Source of the DNA: an uncultured Bacteroidia bacterium
GTDB lineage: Bacteria > Bacteroidota > Bacteroidia > J057 > CALLMJ01
Length of the DNA: 32,413 nt
NCBI GenBank assembly: GCA_938006875.1
Contig: CALLMJ010000034.1
Span: forward strand, 1 to 32,413
Reading direction: 5' to 3'
Position 1 is the stretch's first letter; every line of letters begins with the position of its first letter. Shown one piece after another: positions 20,174 through 28,640 of the stretch. Below the pieces are notes generated by a model. The model did not search any database. It saw nothing but the letters and a program-made list of their open reading frames with translations, and had not been told where the DNA came from. Both the position numbers and the translations under genes were made by a program.

Positions 20174-20356
20174 ATGAAAAAGAAGTATTATAATTATCGT
20201 GAAGAAGATTTTGAAGAAACTTCTTATGAAGACTTTGAAGAAGGTTTTGACGATACCGAAATCTTTGATGAATTTCAATCAGACTTTTCTGATATTGATT
20301 TGCTCAATGATGTTTTTGAAGGTGATACTGATTTATTGAGTAATTTTTATGATTAA
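20174..20356 (+). CDS. small highly acidic protein of unknown function
   Basis: 60 aa from ATG 20174, MKKKYYNYREEDFEETSYEDFEEGFDDTEIFDEFQSDFSDIDLLNDVFEGDTDLLSNFYD. 22 of 60 residues are D/E by hand count. Confidence 0.55.
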   Translation: MKKKYYNYREEDFEETSYEDFEEGFDDTEIFDEFQSDFSDIDLLNDVFEGDTDLLSNFYD

Positions 20357-20414
20357 GTAGTTCAAATAAAAATGAAAATTAAAAAAAATTTCTAATTTTG
20401 TCAGAAATTAGGGT

Positions 20415-21038
20415 TTGAAGAATTTACTTGTACTCATCATAATTTTAACTTTTTCTAAAGGTTATGGACAAATATTAGAACCGAAAAGGCTTAAAATAGG
20501 GGCTTCTATTGGTGCTGGTGGTTTGCATACCTTTGGTTTCCCTAGTTTTGATTTACATAAACATCATACTACACTTAGACTTGCACCAGGTCCTTTTTAT
20601 TGGGGAGTGGGTTTATCCCAGAAATTGTTTGATTATAACGGAAAAATTCGTAATGATAGACCTATTTACGCAAATATTTATTTTTTAGATGATTATTTCC
20701 TTTCCAATATTAGAAATCAAGCATTAAATAAACCTAGGACAGATATTAAACTTTATATGCTTACTTTTTGCACAAGAGTTCCATTAAATTATTTAAGAAC
20801 CGTTTATGCAGAATTTGGATTGGGTGCAATGTATGCAAAAGAAACTTTAACTCGTTTCCCGAATGAACCTACCTTTCAAAAACAAGTTTTAAATCATGTT
20901 TTGCCTATGATAGAATTTAGACTTGGAGGAACTTTCTTGCAACGTAAATATTATACCCAAAAATTTGATGACCCTAATAAAGGTTGGTTTAAAATTCGTA
21001 TTTCCATCATCAAAAAGAAAAAAAAGAAAAAGAAATGA
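20415..21038 (+). CDS. predicted outer-membrane beta-barrel protein with poly-Lys C-terminal tail
   Basis: TTG start; signal peptide KNLLVLIIILTFSKGYGQ; a TAATTTTG -7 box lies at 20393-20400; ends KIRISIIKKKKKKKK. Confidence 0.6.
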   Translation: MKNLLVLIIILTFSKGYGQILEPKRLKIGASIGAGGLHTFGFPSFDLHKHHTTLRLAPGPFYWGVGLSQKLFDYNGKIRNDRPIYANIYFLDDYFLSNIRNQALNKPRTDIKLYMLTFCTRVPLNYLRTVYAEFGLGAMYAKETLTRFPNEPTFQKQVLNHVLPMIEFRLGGTFLQRKYYTQKFDDPNKGWFKIRISIIKKKKKKKK

Positions 21039-21982
21039 AGAAAGTTATTCATTACCTTATAGAATTTTATCAAGAACATCCTAAAAAAAACTTTCTTTTT
21101 GCTTTGATGAGTTTTAATGGGGTATGTATTTTTTTGAATTATTACTTTAACTTTGAATCCAACTATATCAATAATCCGAATGTTTATCAAGGGTGGCATT
21201 TCTTGTATTATTTTCTTTTTTATGGATTTGCTTGGTTAAGTACTTTTGGAATTTACCACTATTTTTATCCAGAAAAAAAAATCTTTCAAAACTTTCATTT
21301 TTGGTGGATTAGTTTAATTATACTTTTGATTTTTACGGTATATGTAAATTTTGATTTTTTTTATCGTTATTGGGTTTATGAAAATGTTCATTATGATGTT
21401 CAATATTTTGTGATGAAATGTTTAAATAACACCATGAAACCCATTTTAATTTTGCCGATTATTTATTTTTATTGGAGTTATTATGACCGTAAGCACAATG
21501 CAAGTTTTTATGGTTTATTCCCAAAACAAAAACAAGACTTAAAATTATATTTTTTGATGTTTACGATTATGATACCCTTAGTCGTTGGGGCATCTTTTAC
21601 TAATGATTTTTTGAATCAATATCCACGTTATTTACCTGAAAATAGTGATGCGGAAGAGTATTTAGGTTGGAAAGACTGGCAAACTTCTTTATTGTTTGAG
21701 TGGTGTTATGGTATTGACTTTGTTTTTATTGAATTGTTTTTTAGAGGCTTTGTGATTTTTGCATTAATCAGATATGTAGGAAACTGTGTAATATTTGCTA
21801 TGGCAACGGTTTATGTATTTATACATTTTGAAAAGCCTTTAGGAGAAACTATCGGTTCATTTTTCGGCGGATTAATATTAGGAGTTTTATCCTCTAAAAC
21901 GGATAGTATTTGGGGAGGTATTGTTATACATTTAGGAATAGCCTGGTTAATGGAAGCGGCAGCTTGGGCTCATAGATTGTAA
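21035..21982 (+). CDS. CPBP-family intramembrane metalloprotease-like membrane protein
   Basis: ATGA overlap with the upstream gene; multiple TMs; VFIELFFRGFVIFALIRYVGN ... HFEKPLGETIGSFFGGLILGVLSSKTDSIWGGIVIHLGIAW resembles the CPBP (ExxxR / FxxxH / HxxxN-like) architecture. Confidence 0.7.
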   Translation: MKKVIHYLIEFYQEHPKKNFLFALMSFNGVCIFLNYYFNFESNYINNPNVYQGWHFLYYFLFYGFAWLSTFGIYHYFYPEKKIFQNFHFWWISLIILLIFTVYVNFDFFYRYWVYENVHYDVQYFVMKCLNNTMKPILILPIIYFYWSYYDRKHNASFYGLFPKQKQDLKLYFLMFTIMIPLVVGASFTNDFLNQYPRYLPENSDAEEYLGWKDWQTSLLFEWCYGIDFVFIELFFRGFVIFALIRYVGNCVIFAMATVYVFIHFEKPLGETIGSFFGGLILGVLSSKTDSIWGGIVIHLGIAWLMEAAAWAHRL

Positions 21983-22001
21983 TGCTTTTCAAACGTTTTA
22001 T

Positions 22002-22060
22002 GCGTGAGGGACGCCTTTGTCCGCGAAGCATAAGTGCCCAACCCGCAGCGTATCAAGGCA
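22002..22060 (-). repeat. REP-like repeat copy D
   Basis: Minus-strand reading CCTTGATACGCTGCGGGTTGGGCACTTATGCTTCGCGGACAAAGGCGTCCCTCACGC. Near-identical to copy E at 31611-31668. Confidence 0.85.
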
Positions 22061-22107
22061 AAAAAATACCTTTCTTTCTAAATTGTATAACCAAAAACAA
22101 TTACAAT

Positions 22108-22565
22108 ATGCAAGTATACCATTCCAATGCAAGGAAAAATATTCATATTCGTCTTGCAATCAAACAAAGTAATTTGCCAATGAAGCTTTTCGCAAAAAAA
22201 TATCAGTTATCCGAAAACACCTCCTCACAAAAACCTACACACCAAAAACAAACGGCATGGGGGGAACGAGCCAATAGCATCATTAAGTAAAACAACATTC
22301 TCCGTCAGCAGTATCAAAGCAAACAAGAGATGGAAAATCATCTGCTTGAGTTCCTCGTGTTCTATTTGCTTTCTCGCAGGTATGGAAGTTTGAAGCGGGA
22401 ATTGGGCGTGAAAACACCTTTTGATGCCGTTAAAAAATGGCACGAACTTAAACCAGAAATTTTTTTAGAAAATCCTTTGCAGTTTAAAATTAAAAGATTA
22501 ACTTTGTCGTATTATACTAAATCAAAGCAAGGTAATTTTACCCAACAACCTTGTGAAACTTGACA
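22108..22565 (+). pseudogene. IS481-type transposase remnant with internal deletion, plus right element end
   Basis: N-terminal MQVYHSNARKNIHIRLAIKQSNLPMKLFAKKYQLSENT runs directly into C-terminal-type ERANSIIK*NNILRQQYQSKQEMENHLLEFLVFYLLSRRYGSLKRELGVKTPFDAVKKWHELKPEIF. The DDE core is absent and an in-frame stop is present. The right end ...CAACCTTGTGAAACTTGACA reads TGTCAAGTTTCACAAGG on the minus strand. Confidence 0.75.
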
Positions 22566-22649
22566 ATAAGCAATAAAAAATGAGAGAACATGATTTAATG
22601 AAGCATGAAAAGCAATATCTTCTAAATTTATAAATAACGAATAAGCAGA

Positions 22650-24341
22650 ATGGAAACTATCAACAACACATCAATAAAAACAATCAACGATTTACTGAAA
22701 TCTAATTTCTTTATACCGTCTTATCAAAGAGGATATCGTTGGACGGAGCAACAAGTAACAGATTTGTTGAATGATGTATGGGAATTCATAAATAAACCCA
22801 ATAAAAAAGATGATGAATGGTACTGTTTGCAACCAGTTGTAGTAATCAAGAGCGATGATGATACAAAAAACAAAAATGATTTAATTGGAGATTGGCACGA
22901 TGTAATTGACGGACAGCAACGATTAACAACAATATTTCTTATCTTAAAAAACTTAGAACGCTTTGTCGAAAGTGAAAGAAAAAATTTCAAAATACAATAT
23001 GAAACAAGAAAAGGCAGTGAAGAATTTTTGATAGAAATAGACAAAAAATTAGAAGATGATTCAAAAATAAATGTTGATTATTTTCATATTTACGATGCTT
23101 ACACAACTATTAAGACCTGGTTTCAAAAAAAAGCAAATGAAGGGCAAACCTCAATAAGTTCAAAGTTTATTACGCCGTTTTTAGAGAAAGTTAAAATCAT
23201 TTGGTACGAAACTACGGACTCTGACTCTATAGGTATTTTTACGAGAATAAACAGCGGAAAGATTCCTCTAACAAATGCCGAATTGATTAAGGCTTTGTTT
23301 CTGAATAGCTCCAATTTTGCCAATGCAGACAGCGAAAAATTACGTTTGAAACAATTAGAAATTGCTTCAGAATGGGATAGAATGGAATATGCCTTACAAA
23401 ACGATTCTTTTTGGTATTTCATCAACAAAAACGAAAACAAACTGGCTACGAGAATAGAGTTTATTTTCAATTTAATGGCAGATAAGCCAAGTGATGATAA
23501 TTATTCCACTTTCCATTTCTTTAATCAAAAATTTAAAACCAAATCGGAAGAAGAAATAAACGACAATTGGCAGGAAATTAAAAAGTATTTCCAAACCCTT
23601 GAAGAGTGGTACAATGACAGAGAATTATATCATAAAATTGGCTATCTGATTACAATTGGAACAGACATTAAAGATATACTCAATGAAAAAAAAGAGAAGT
23701 CAAAAAAAGAATTTACGAATTGGATTAACCAACAAATAAAATCCCAATTTAAAGATGTGAATTTGGAAGAAGTCGAATATAACGGAAAATATGTTCGTGA
23801 AATTTTATTGCTTCACAACATACAAACTATGCTCAACAACGAAAACGAAACCAATCGCTTCCCTTTTGACCGATATAAAAAAGAGCATTGGGACGTTGAA
23901 CACATTCACGCAATTGCTACGGAAGTGAAAGTAAAAAAAGAAAATCAAGTTGAATGGTTAAAAAATAACTTCATCAAAACAGATAATCATCAAGACGAAA
24001 GTAAAAATACACAAATTGAGGAAATCATCCGTACAGGAAATGCAATTGATGAAAATGAATTTGAAGAACTTATTGGCTATATTTTGGGCGAAGAAGATAA
24101 CAGATTGAAAAACCTGTGTTTATTAGATAGTGGAACTAATCGTTCTTACAAAAACGATTCTTTCAAGGAAAAAAGGAGAAAAATAATTAAAAGAGAAATG
24201 GAGGGAACTTTTATTCCAATTTGCACAAAGAATGTATTTATGAAATTTTATTCTAATGATGTAAGAGGAATTGAAATTTGGAATGATACCGATAGAAAAT
24301 CGTATTTTAAAAATATACAAGAAGTAATTAAAAGTATTTAA
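22650..24341 (+). CDS. DUF262 + DUF1524 (GmrSD/SspE/BrxU-like architecture) protein, putative modification-dependent nuclease
   Basis: FFIPSYQRGYRWTEQQVTDLLNDVWEF ... DVIDGQQRLTTIFLILKNLERF (DUF262, ParB-like NTP motif), INSGKIPLTNAELIKALFL; C-terminal HWDVEHIHAIA and NLCLLDSGTNRSYKNDSFKEKRRKI (DUF1524 HNH-type block). Confidence 0.9.
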   Translation: METINNTSIKTINDLLKSNFFIPSYQRGYRWTEQQVTDLLNDVWEFINKPNKKDDEWYCLQPVVVIKSDDDTKNKNDLIGDWHDVIDGQQRLTTIFLILKNLERFVESERKNFKIQYETRKGSEEFLIEIDKKLEDDSKINVDYFHIYDAYTTIKTWFQKKANEGQTSISSKFITPFLEKVKIIWYETTDSDSIGIFTRINSGKIPLTNAELIKALFLNSSNFANADSEKLRLKQLEIASEWDRMEYALQNDSFWYFINKNENKLATRIEFIFNLMADKPSDDNYSTFHFFNQKFKTKSEEEINDNWQEIKKYFQTLEEWYNDRELYHKIGYLITIGTDIKDILNEKKEKSKKEFTNWINQQIKSQFKDVNLEEVEYNGKYVREILLLHNIQTMLNNENETNRFPFDRYKKEHWDVEHIHAIATEVKVKKENQVEWLKNNFIKTDNHQDESKNTQIEEIIRTGNAIDENEFEELIGYILGEEDNRLKNLCLLDSGTNRSYKNDSFKEKRRKIIKREMEGTFIPICTKNVFMKFYSNDVRGIEIWNDTDRKSYFKNIQEVIKSI

Positions 24342-24372
24342 CTCAAAACGACATCAGCAGAAAATACAGAAA

Positions 24373-26598
24373 ATGAACAATAATCCAACATCAAAAAAAT
24401 TAAACTTCCTGCAATTGCTTTCTAATGATATAGTTATTGCTGAAAATGAAACTTGGCAACCACTAAGCAAAATTGAAATTCCCATTATACAACGAGATTA
24501 TGCACAAGGCAGAGAGGGGAAAGAAGAACTAAGAAAAAACTTTTTAAATGCTTTACGTAAAGCAATTGATGATAAACCGTTGGAATTAGATTTTGTTTAC
24601 GGAAGTGTAAAAAACAAGGTTTTGCAACCGCTTGACGGACAACAACGATTAACCACTCTGTTTTTGTTGCATTGGTTTGTAGCTGTTAAAGAAAACAAGT
24701 TAGATGATGAACTAAAAAAATTATTGACAAAATTCACTTACGAAACTCGTACAAGTTCCAGAGAATTTTGCATTGATTTAATCAATAAAAGCATTATTTA
24801 CAATGCTGAACAAAAAATTTCAGAAATAATTATTGACAGTTCTTGGTTTTTCCTTTCATGGAAAAGAGACCCTACAATAAAATCAATGCTTACAATGTTG
24901 GATTCTATTCAGCATACTTTTAAAGATAAAACAGATGTTTGGGACAAGCTAAACAAGATTAGCTTTCATTACATAGAACTACAAAACTTCGGACTTTCCG
25001 ATGATTTGTATATCAAGATGAACGCAAGAGGAAAACCGCTTACTGATTTTGAAAATTTCAAAGCAAAGTTTGAGCAACACATAAAGCAAAACAAATGGGA
25101 AACCAACATGCCCCCAACTGAAACATTTTCATACAAAATTGATACGGATTGGACAGATTTGTTTTGGAATTATCGTGATGAAACCGTAAATGTTTTTGAC
25201 GAACAGCTTTTGAATTTTTTCAGAACAATGGCTATAATAAATTATGCACTAAAAGCAAAAAATACCAAAGATGATGAATTTAGTAACAATATTACATTGT
25301 TAAGAGATAGCAAAAAAGCAATTTCATTCAATCAATATGTAGAAATGGGCTGTATTGATGAAGATTATTTTAAAATGTTGAAATCCATTTTAAATAAAAT
25401 ATCTAACAAAAAAGGATTGAAAACATTTCTTTCCGATACAACTTATGCAGATGAAAAAGAAATTTTCAATGGTGCAATTAAAAATAATTTATCGTATCCC
25501 GACTTGGTAATTGCATTTGCATACTATCAGTTTTTAGTATTGGAAGAAGACATTAAAACAGAAGATTTAATAAGTTGGCTACGAATTGTTCGCAATCTTG
25601 TTGAAGGGAGCAGATCTTATTTGTTCAATGATGCCAATGATTTTGCGAATGCAATACGCTCTATAAACAAATTATTGCCAGAAAGAAAGCACATTTTACA
25701 ATATTTTGAAATACTTGAAGATAATTCACTCCCGGGCTTTATCGGCGAACAAGTGAGAGAAGAAAAGCTAAAAGCAAAACTTATTATGCAAGATGATAAT
25801 TGGAAAAACGCAATCCTTGAAATTGAAAATCACGGATATTTCAAAGGACAAATCGGCTTTATTTTGGATTGGTGTGAAGACAAAAACGGAGTACCCCATA
25901 TCGATAAATTCAAAGTATACGCAGAAAAAGCAAAAGCCGTATTTAGTGATAAAGGATTGAAAAACTTTAAAGATTATCTTTTTGAAAGAGCCTTGTTAGC
26001 AACAGGAGATTATTTGTTATATAGTCGTAATAATTATAGTTTCTTAATCGACAACCATCGTGATATCAGTTGGAAAAGATTATTGAGGGGTGATAATGAT
26101 AATAATAATGGGAAAAGAAGTGTTTTAAAATCACTCTTTGATAAAATTGAGCCAACAATCTTAATCGAAAATTTAGAACAAATCGTTAATGAATTTTTAT
26201 CTGATTCGAAGAATATTAATGATTGGAGATACTATTTCATAAAATACCCTGAAATCATTTCCGCTTGCGGAAATCAAAAACTTATACGTTTCAACGATAA
26301 GAATGAATTTGACATTCTTTTGTTAGGTTCAACAACAACAGCAGGATACCACAAAGAATATTATTCGTATTCTCTTTTTATAGAGTTGAAACATAAACTT
26401 TCATTGGACGAGAGCCAATATAAAGACCAAAGATCAGTAAATGAGTGGAAATATTTTGAATTAGATGATGGTAAGCAAATCGCTTTTGATTGTCAATCCC
26501 AAAAATATGTTTGGACAAAAAACAACGACTGGGACAAAAAACAAGCATATAACGATAAAGAAACTGCAATTTTAGAACTTACAAAAACGAAACAGTAA
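24373..26598 (+). CDS. second DUF262 protein lacking a recognisable DUF1524, with uncharacterised C-terminal domain
   Basis: IPIIQRDYAQGREGKEELRKNFLNALRKAI ... LDFVYGSVKNKVLQPLDGQQRLTTLFLLHWF ... LYIKMNARGKPLTDFENFKAKFEQ are DUF262 motifs. The C-terminus has no HNH-like DxEHI segment. Confidence 0.9.
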   Translation: MNNNPTSKKLNFLQLLSNDIVIAENETWQPLSKIEIPIIQRDYAQGREGKEELRKNFLNALRKAIDDKPLELDFVYGSVKNKVLQPLDGQQRLTTLFLLHWFVAVKENKLDDELKKLLTKFTYETRTSSREFCIDLINKSIIYNAEQKISEIIIDSSWFFLSWKRDPTIKSMLTMLDSIQHTFKDKTDVWDKLNKISFHYIELQNFGLSDDLYIKMNARGKPLTDFENFKAKFEQHIKQNKWETNMPPTETFSYKIDTDWTDLFWNYRDETVNVFDEQLLNFFRTMAIINYALKAKNTKDDEFSNNITLLRDSKKAISFNQYVEMGCIDEDYFKMLKSILNKISNKKGLKTFLSDTTYADEKEIFNGAIKNNLSYPDLVIAFAYYQFLVLEEDIKTEDLISWLRIVRNLVEGSRSYLFNDANDFANAIRSINKLLPERKHILQYFEILEDNSLPGFIGEQVREEKLKAKLIMQDDNWKNAILEIENHGYFKGQIGFILDWCEDKNGVPHIDKFKVYAEKAKAVFSDKGLKNFKDYLFERALLATGDYLLYSRNNYSFLIDNHRDISWKRLLRGDNDNNNGKRSVLKSLFDKIEPTILIENLEQIVNEFLSDSKNINDWRYYFIKYPEIISACGNQKLIRFNDKNEFDILLLGSTTTAGYHKEYYSYSLFIELKHKLSLDESQYKDQRSVNEWKYFELDDGKQIAFDCQSQKYVWTKNNDWDKKQAYNDKETAILELTKTKQ

Positions 26599-27143
26599 TG
26601 TCAAAAAGAGGCTACATATCAAGATACTTGCTCATTCTAAAAAAAGTTGAAGAATCAAACAAGTTAGATTGCTCTGATAAAATTGTAGAATTGAACAAGA
26701 TTAAAGGAATAATTGATTCACATTTGAAGGAAGATGATATTTCAAACTTGTTTCGCAGAGCATTGCTGACAATTGGAAATAACGATTTCTATAATTATTG
26801 GAGTTCTTGGAATTACGGCACGGAAACTCACAAAAAATGTCTTATTGAAAGCCGAGATGATTTAAAAAATAATTTTACTAAAGGTGTTTGGTTTAATGAT
26901 TACTTAAAACTATTAATTATTCAGCTTTGTAAAAATGGTAATGACCTGCAACTTATTGTAGATTCATATACTTGCCCGGTTAGTATGCTAAATTGGAAAA
27001 GTAGGTTGATAAAAGAACCAGATTTATTAGATAAATATTGTCAAGGGCATTATATGGGAATTACAGATGATAACAAGCAATGCTATTTATATGGTTGGAA
27101 GAAAAGACCTGCCAGCAGAGATGAATGCTATCTTGTTGAATAA
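26598..27143 (+). CDS. uncharacterised 181-aa protein, apparent stand-alone homologue of the C-terminal domain of the preceding DUF262 protein
   Basis: TAATG start/stop overlap with the upstream gene (translational coupling). FRRALLTIGNNDFYNYWSSWNY...MLNWKSRLIKEPDLLDKYCQGHYMGITDDNKQ...ECYLVE aligns by eye with FERALLATGDYLLYSRNNYSF...INDWRYYFIKYPEIISACGNQKLIRFNDKNE...YSLFIEL. Confidence 0.75.
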   Translation: MSKRGYISRYLLILKKVEESNKLDCSDKIVELNKIKGIIDSHLKEDDISNLFRRALLTIGNNDFYNYWSSWNYGTETHKKCLIESRDDLKNNFTKGVWFNDYLKLLIIQLCKNGNDLQLIVDSYTCPVSMLNWKSRLIKEPDLLDKYCQGHYMGITDDNKQCYLYGWKKRPASRDECYLVE

Positions 27144-27386
27144 AAAAATAACTAATGGATAAACTTATCAAGATTTTTGTATAATACAAAATTGAGCAGT
27201 CCAAAAAATAAAAATATTGATAACCAATGAGATACTAAGATGTTCGCAATTATCCAAAACGTTTCAAAGCACTCATACTTATCTGACGAAAATCTTCAAC
27301 AGCGCTACTCTAATCTTGTAAATAATGAAGAATTAATGTTATGACTCAATACCCACTAATATAATTTTTGGTTTTACAAAATTAGC

Positions 27387-27394
27387 TAAATTTG
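27387..27394 (+). promoter_or_regulatory. Bacteroidota-type -7 box (TAnnTTTG) upstream of the umuD-like gene
   Basis: TAAATTTG at 27387-27394, about 19 nt before ATG 27413, with a TTG-containing tract near 27365-27370 as possible -33. Confidence 0.5.
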
Positions 27395-27412
27395 TATCGA
27401 AATTATTTCGTT

Positions 27413-27835
27413 ATGCCTATAGAAATTTACCAAATTAATACAGAAACAGAATTAGAGTTACCGCTTGTAACAGAAGGAATTAGTGCAGGCTTTCCTTCAC
27501 CGGCTCTTGATTTTGTAGATTTAACTATTGATTTGAATAGGCACTTAATTAAACACCCAAGTGCAACTTTTTATGGGCGTGTTAAAGGTCATTCTTTAAA
27601 AGATGCAGGTATTGATGATGGGGATTTGTTAATCATTGATAGAAGCATAGAACCCCGAGATGGGTGTATAGCGGTTTGTTTTATTGATGGTGAATTTACA
27701 GCTAAAAGAATAAAAATACAAAATAAAGAAATTTGGTTAGTCCCTGAAAATGAAAATTATAAACCCATCAAAGTTAAAAAAGATAGTGATTTTATGGTCT
27801 GGGGAATTGTAACTTATGTAATTAAATCTTTATAA
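27413..27835 (+). CDS. umuD: UmuD-like S24 autopeptidase
   Basis: Start moved to ATG 27413 because the ORF-track start lies inside the -7 box. EGISAGFPSPALDFVDLTIDLNRHLIKHPSATFYGRVKGHSLKDAGIDDGDLLIIDRSIEPRDGCIAVCFIDGEFTAKRIKI shows the Ala-Gly cleavage site, catalytic Ser (GHS) and Lys (TAKR). Confidence 0.92.
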   Translation: MPIEIYQINTETELELPLVTEGISAGFPSPALDFVDLTIDLNRHLIKHPSATFYGRVKGHSLKDAGIDDGDLLIIDRSIEPRDGCIAVCFIDGEFTAKRIKIQNKEIWLVPENENYKPIKVKKDSDFMVWGIVTYVIKSL

Positions 27836-27887
27836 AATTTATAGTTTACAAGATAAAAATCTTCTAATTTTGCCCCAAAATCAAAAA

Positions 27888-28562
27888 ATGAAAAAAATCT
27901 TATTTTTAGTGGTTTGGTCTTTTGCATTAATCTATTGTAAAAAAAACAATCAAGGGGATAATCAAAAAGCATCAGAAATTAACAAAGACTTAATTATAAG
28001 TTGCGAAGGAATTGGAAAATTGAAATTTTCTATGACTTATGATGATATTTTAAATACATTTGGAAAAGAAAATGTAAAGTCTGATACTTTTATTTATGAT
28101 AAAAATTCAGAACTAGCGATGATGTCATTAGATACAGTGGATAGAATTTCCACTGTTATAAGTGCTCCAGAAGGAAAAATTTATGTTTCTTGGTTACCTG
28201 GATTAAAAACTAGTAAAATTGAAAGTATGAGTTTAAATTTTTATGATCATCCTAAATATCAATTTACAAATGGAATAAAAGCAGGGTCCACTATGGAAGA
28301 GTTTATTAAAGCTAATGGAAATGAAGAATTTGAATTTTATGGATTTGGATGGCAGTTCGGTGGGTTACTTTTAGAGAATTCAAAAGGAAAAATTTTTCAA
28401 GATTATCCTTGCATAGGTGGTTTAACTCACTTCAGACCTGTGAATGATAATTATGGTAATGTTCAAAACTTATTAGGAGATCAAAAGTATAAATCAAAAG
28501 ATGTAAAACCAGAACAAGCAAAAAAAATTATTTTATCAGAAATTACAATTCTTAATAAATAA
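27888..28562 (+). CDS. uncharacterised lipoprotein
   Basis: Start moved to ATG 27888 (TAATTTTG -7 box at 27865-27872). MKKILFLVVWSFALIYCKKNNQ gives a lipoprotein signal with Cys; no family recognised. Confidence 0.65.
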   Translation: MKKILFLVVWSFALIYCKKNNQGDNQKASEINKDLIISCEGIGKLKFSMTYDDILNTFGKENVKSDTFIYDKNSELAMMSLDTVDRISTVISAPEGKIYVSWLPGLKTSKIESMSLNFYDHPKYQFTNGIKAGSTMEEFIKANGNEEFEFYGFGWQFGGLLLENSKGKIFQDYPCIGGLTHFRPVNDNYGNVQNLLGDQKYKSKDVKPEQAKKIILSEITILNK

Positions 28563-28640
28563 ATACGATTTTTGGGGATTACTGACCCAAAATTTCAAAG
28601 AAACTTATAATTTTGTAAGAATTTTAAAGGAATAATCATT

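Noticed and set aside
22225-23470. Minus-strand ORFs 22225..22443, 22724..23044, 23123..23470
   Set aside because: Antisense to the transposase remnant and the first DUF262 gene, whose coding frame is well supported.
27240-27344. 34-codon plus-strand ORF MFAIIQNVSKHSYLSDENLQQRYSNLVNNEELML between the cassette and umuD
   Set aside because: Could be a relic or a small protein, but no promoter or family evidence; too short to claim.
27392-27412. ORF-track start of the umuD-like gene at TTG 27392
   Set aside because: It overlaps the -7 promoter box TAAATTTG; ATG 27413 fits better.
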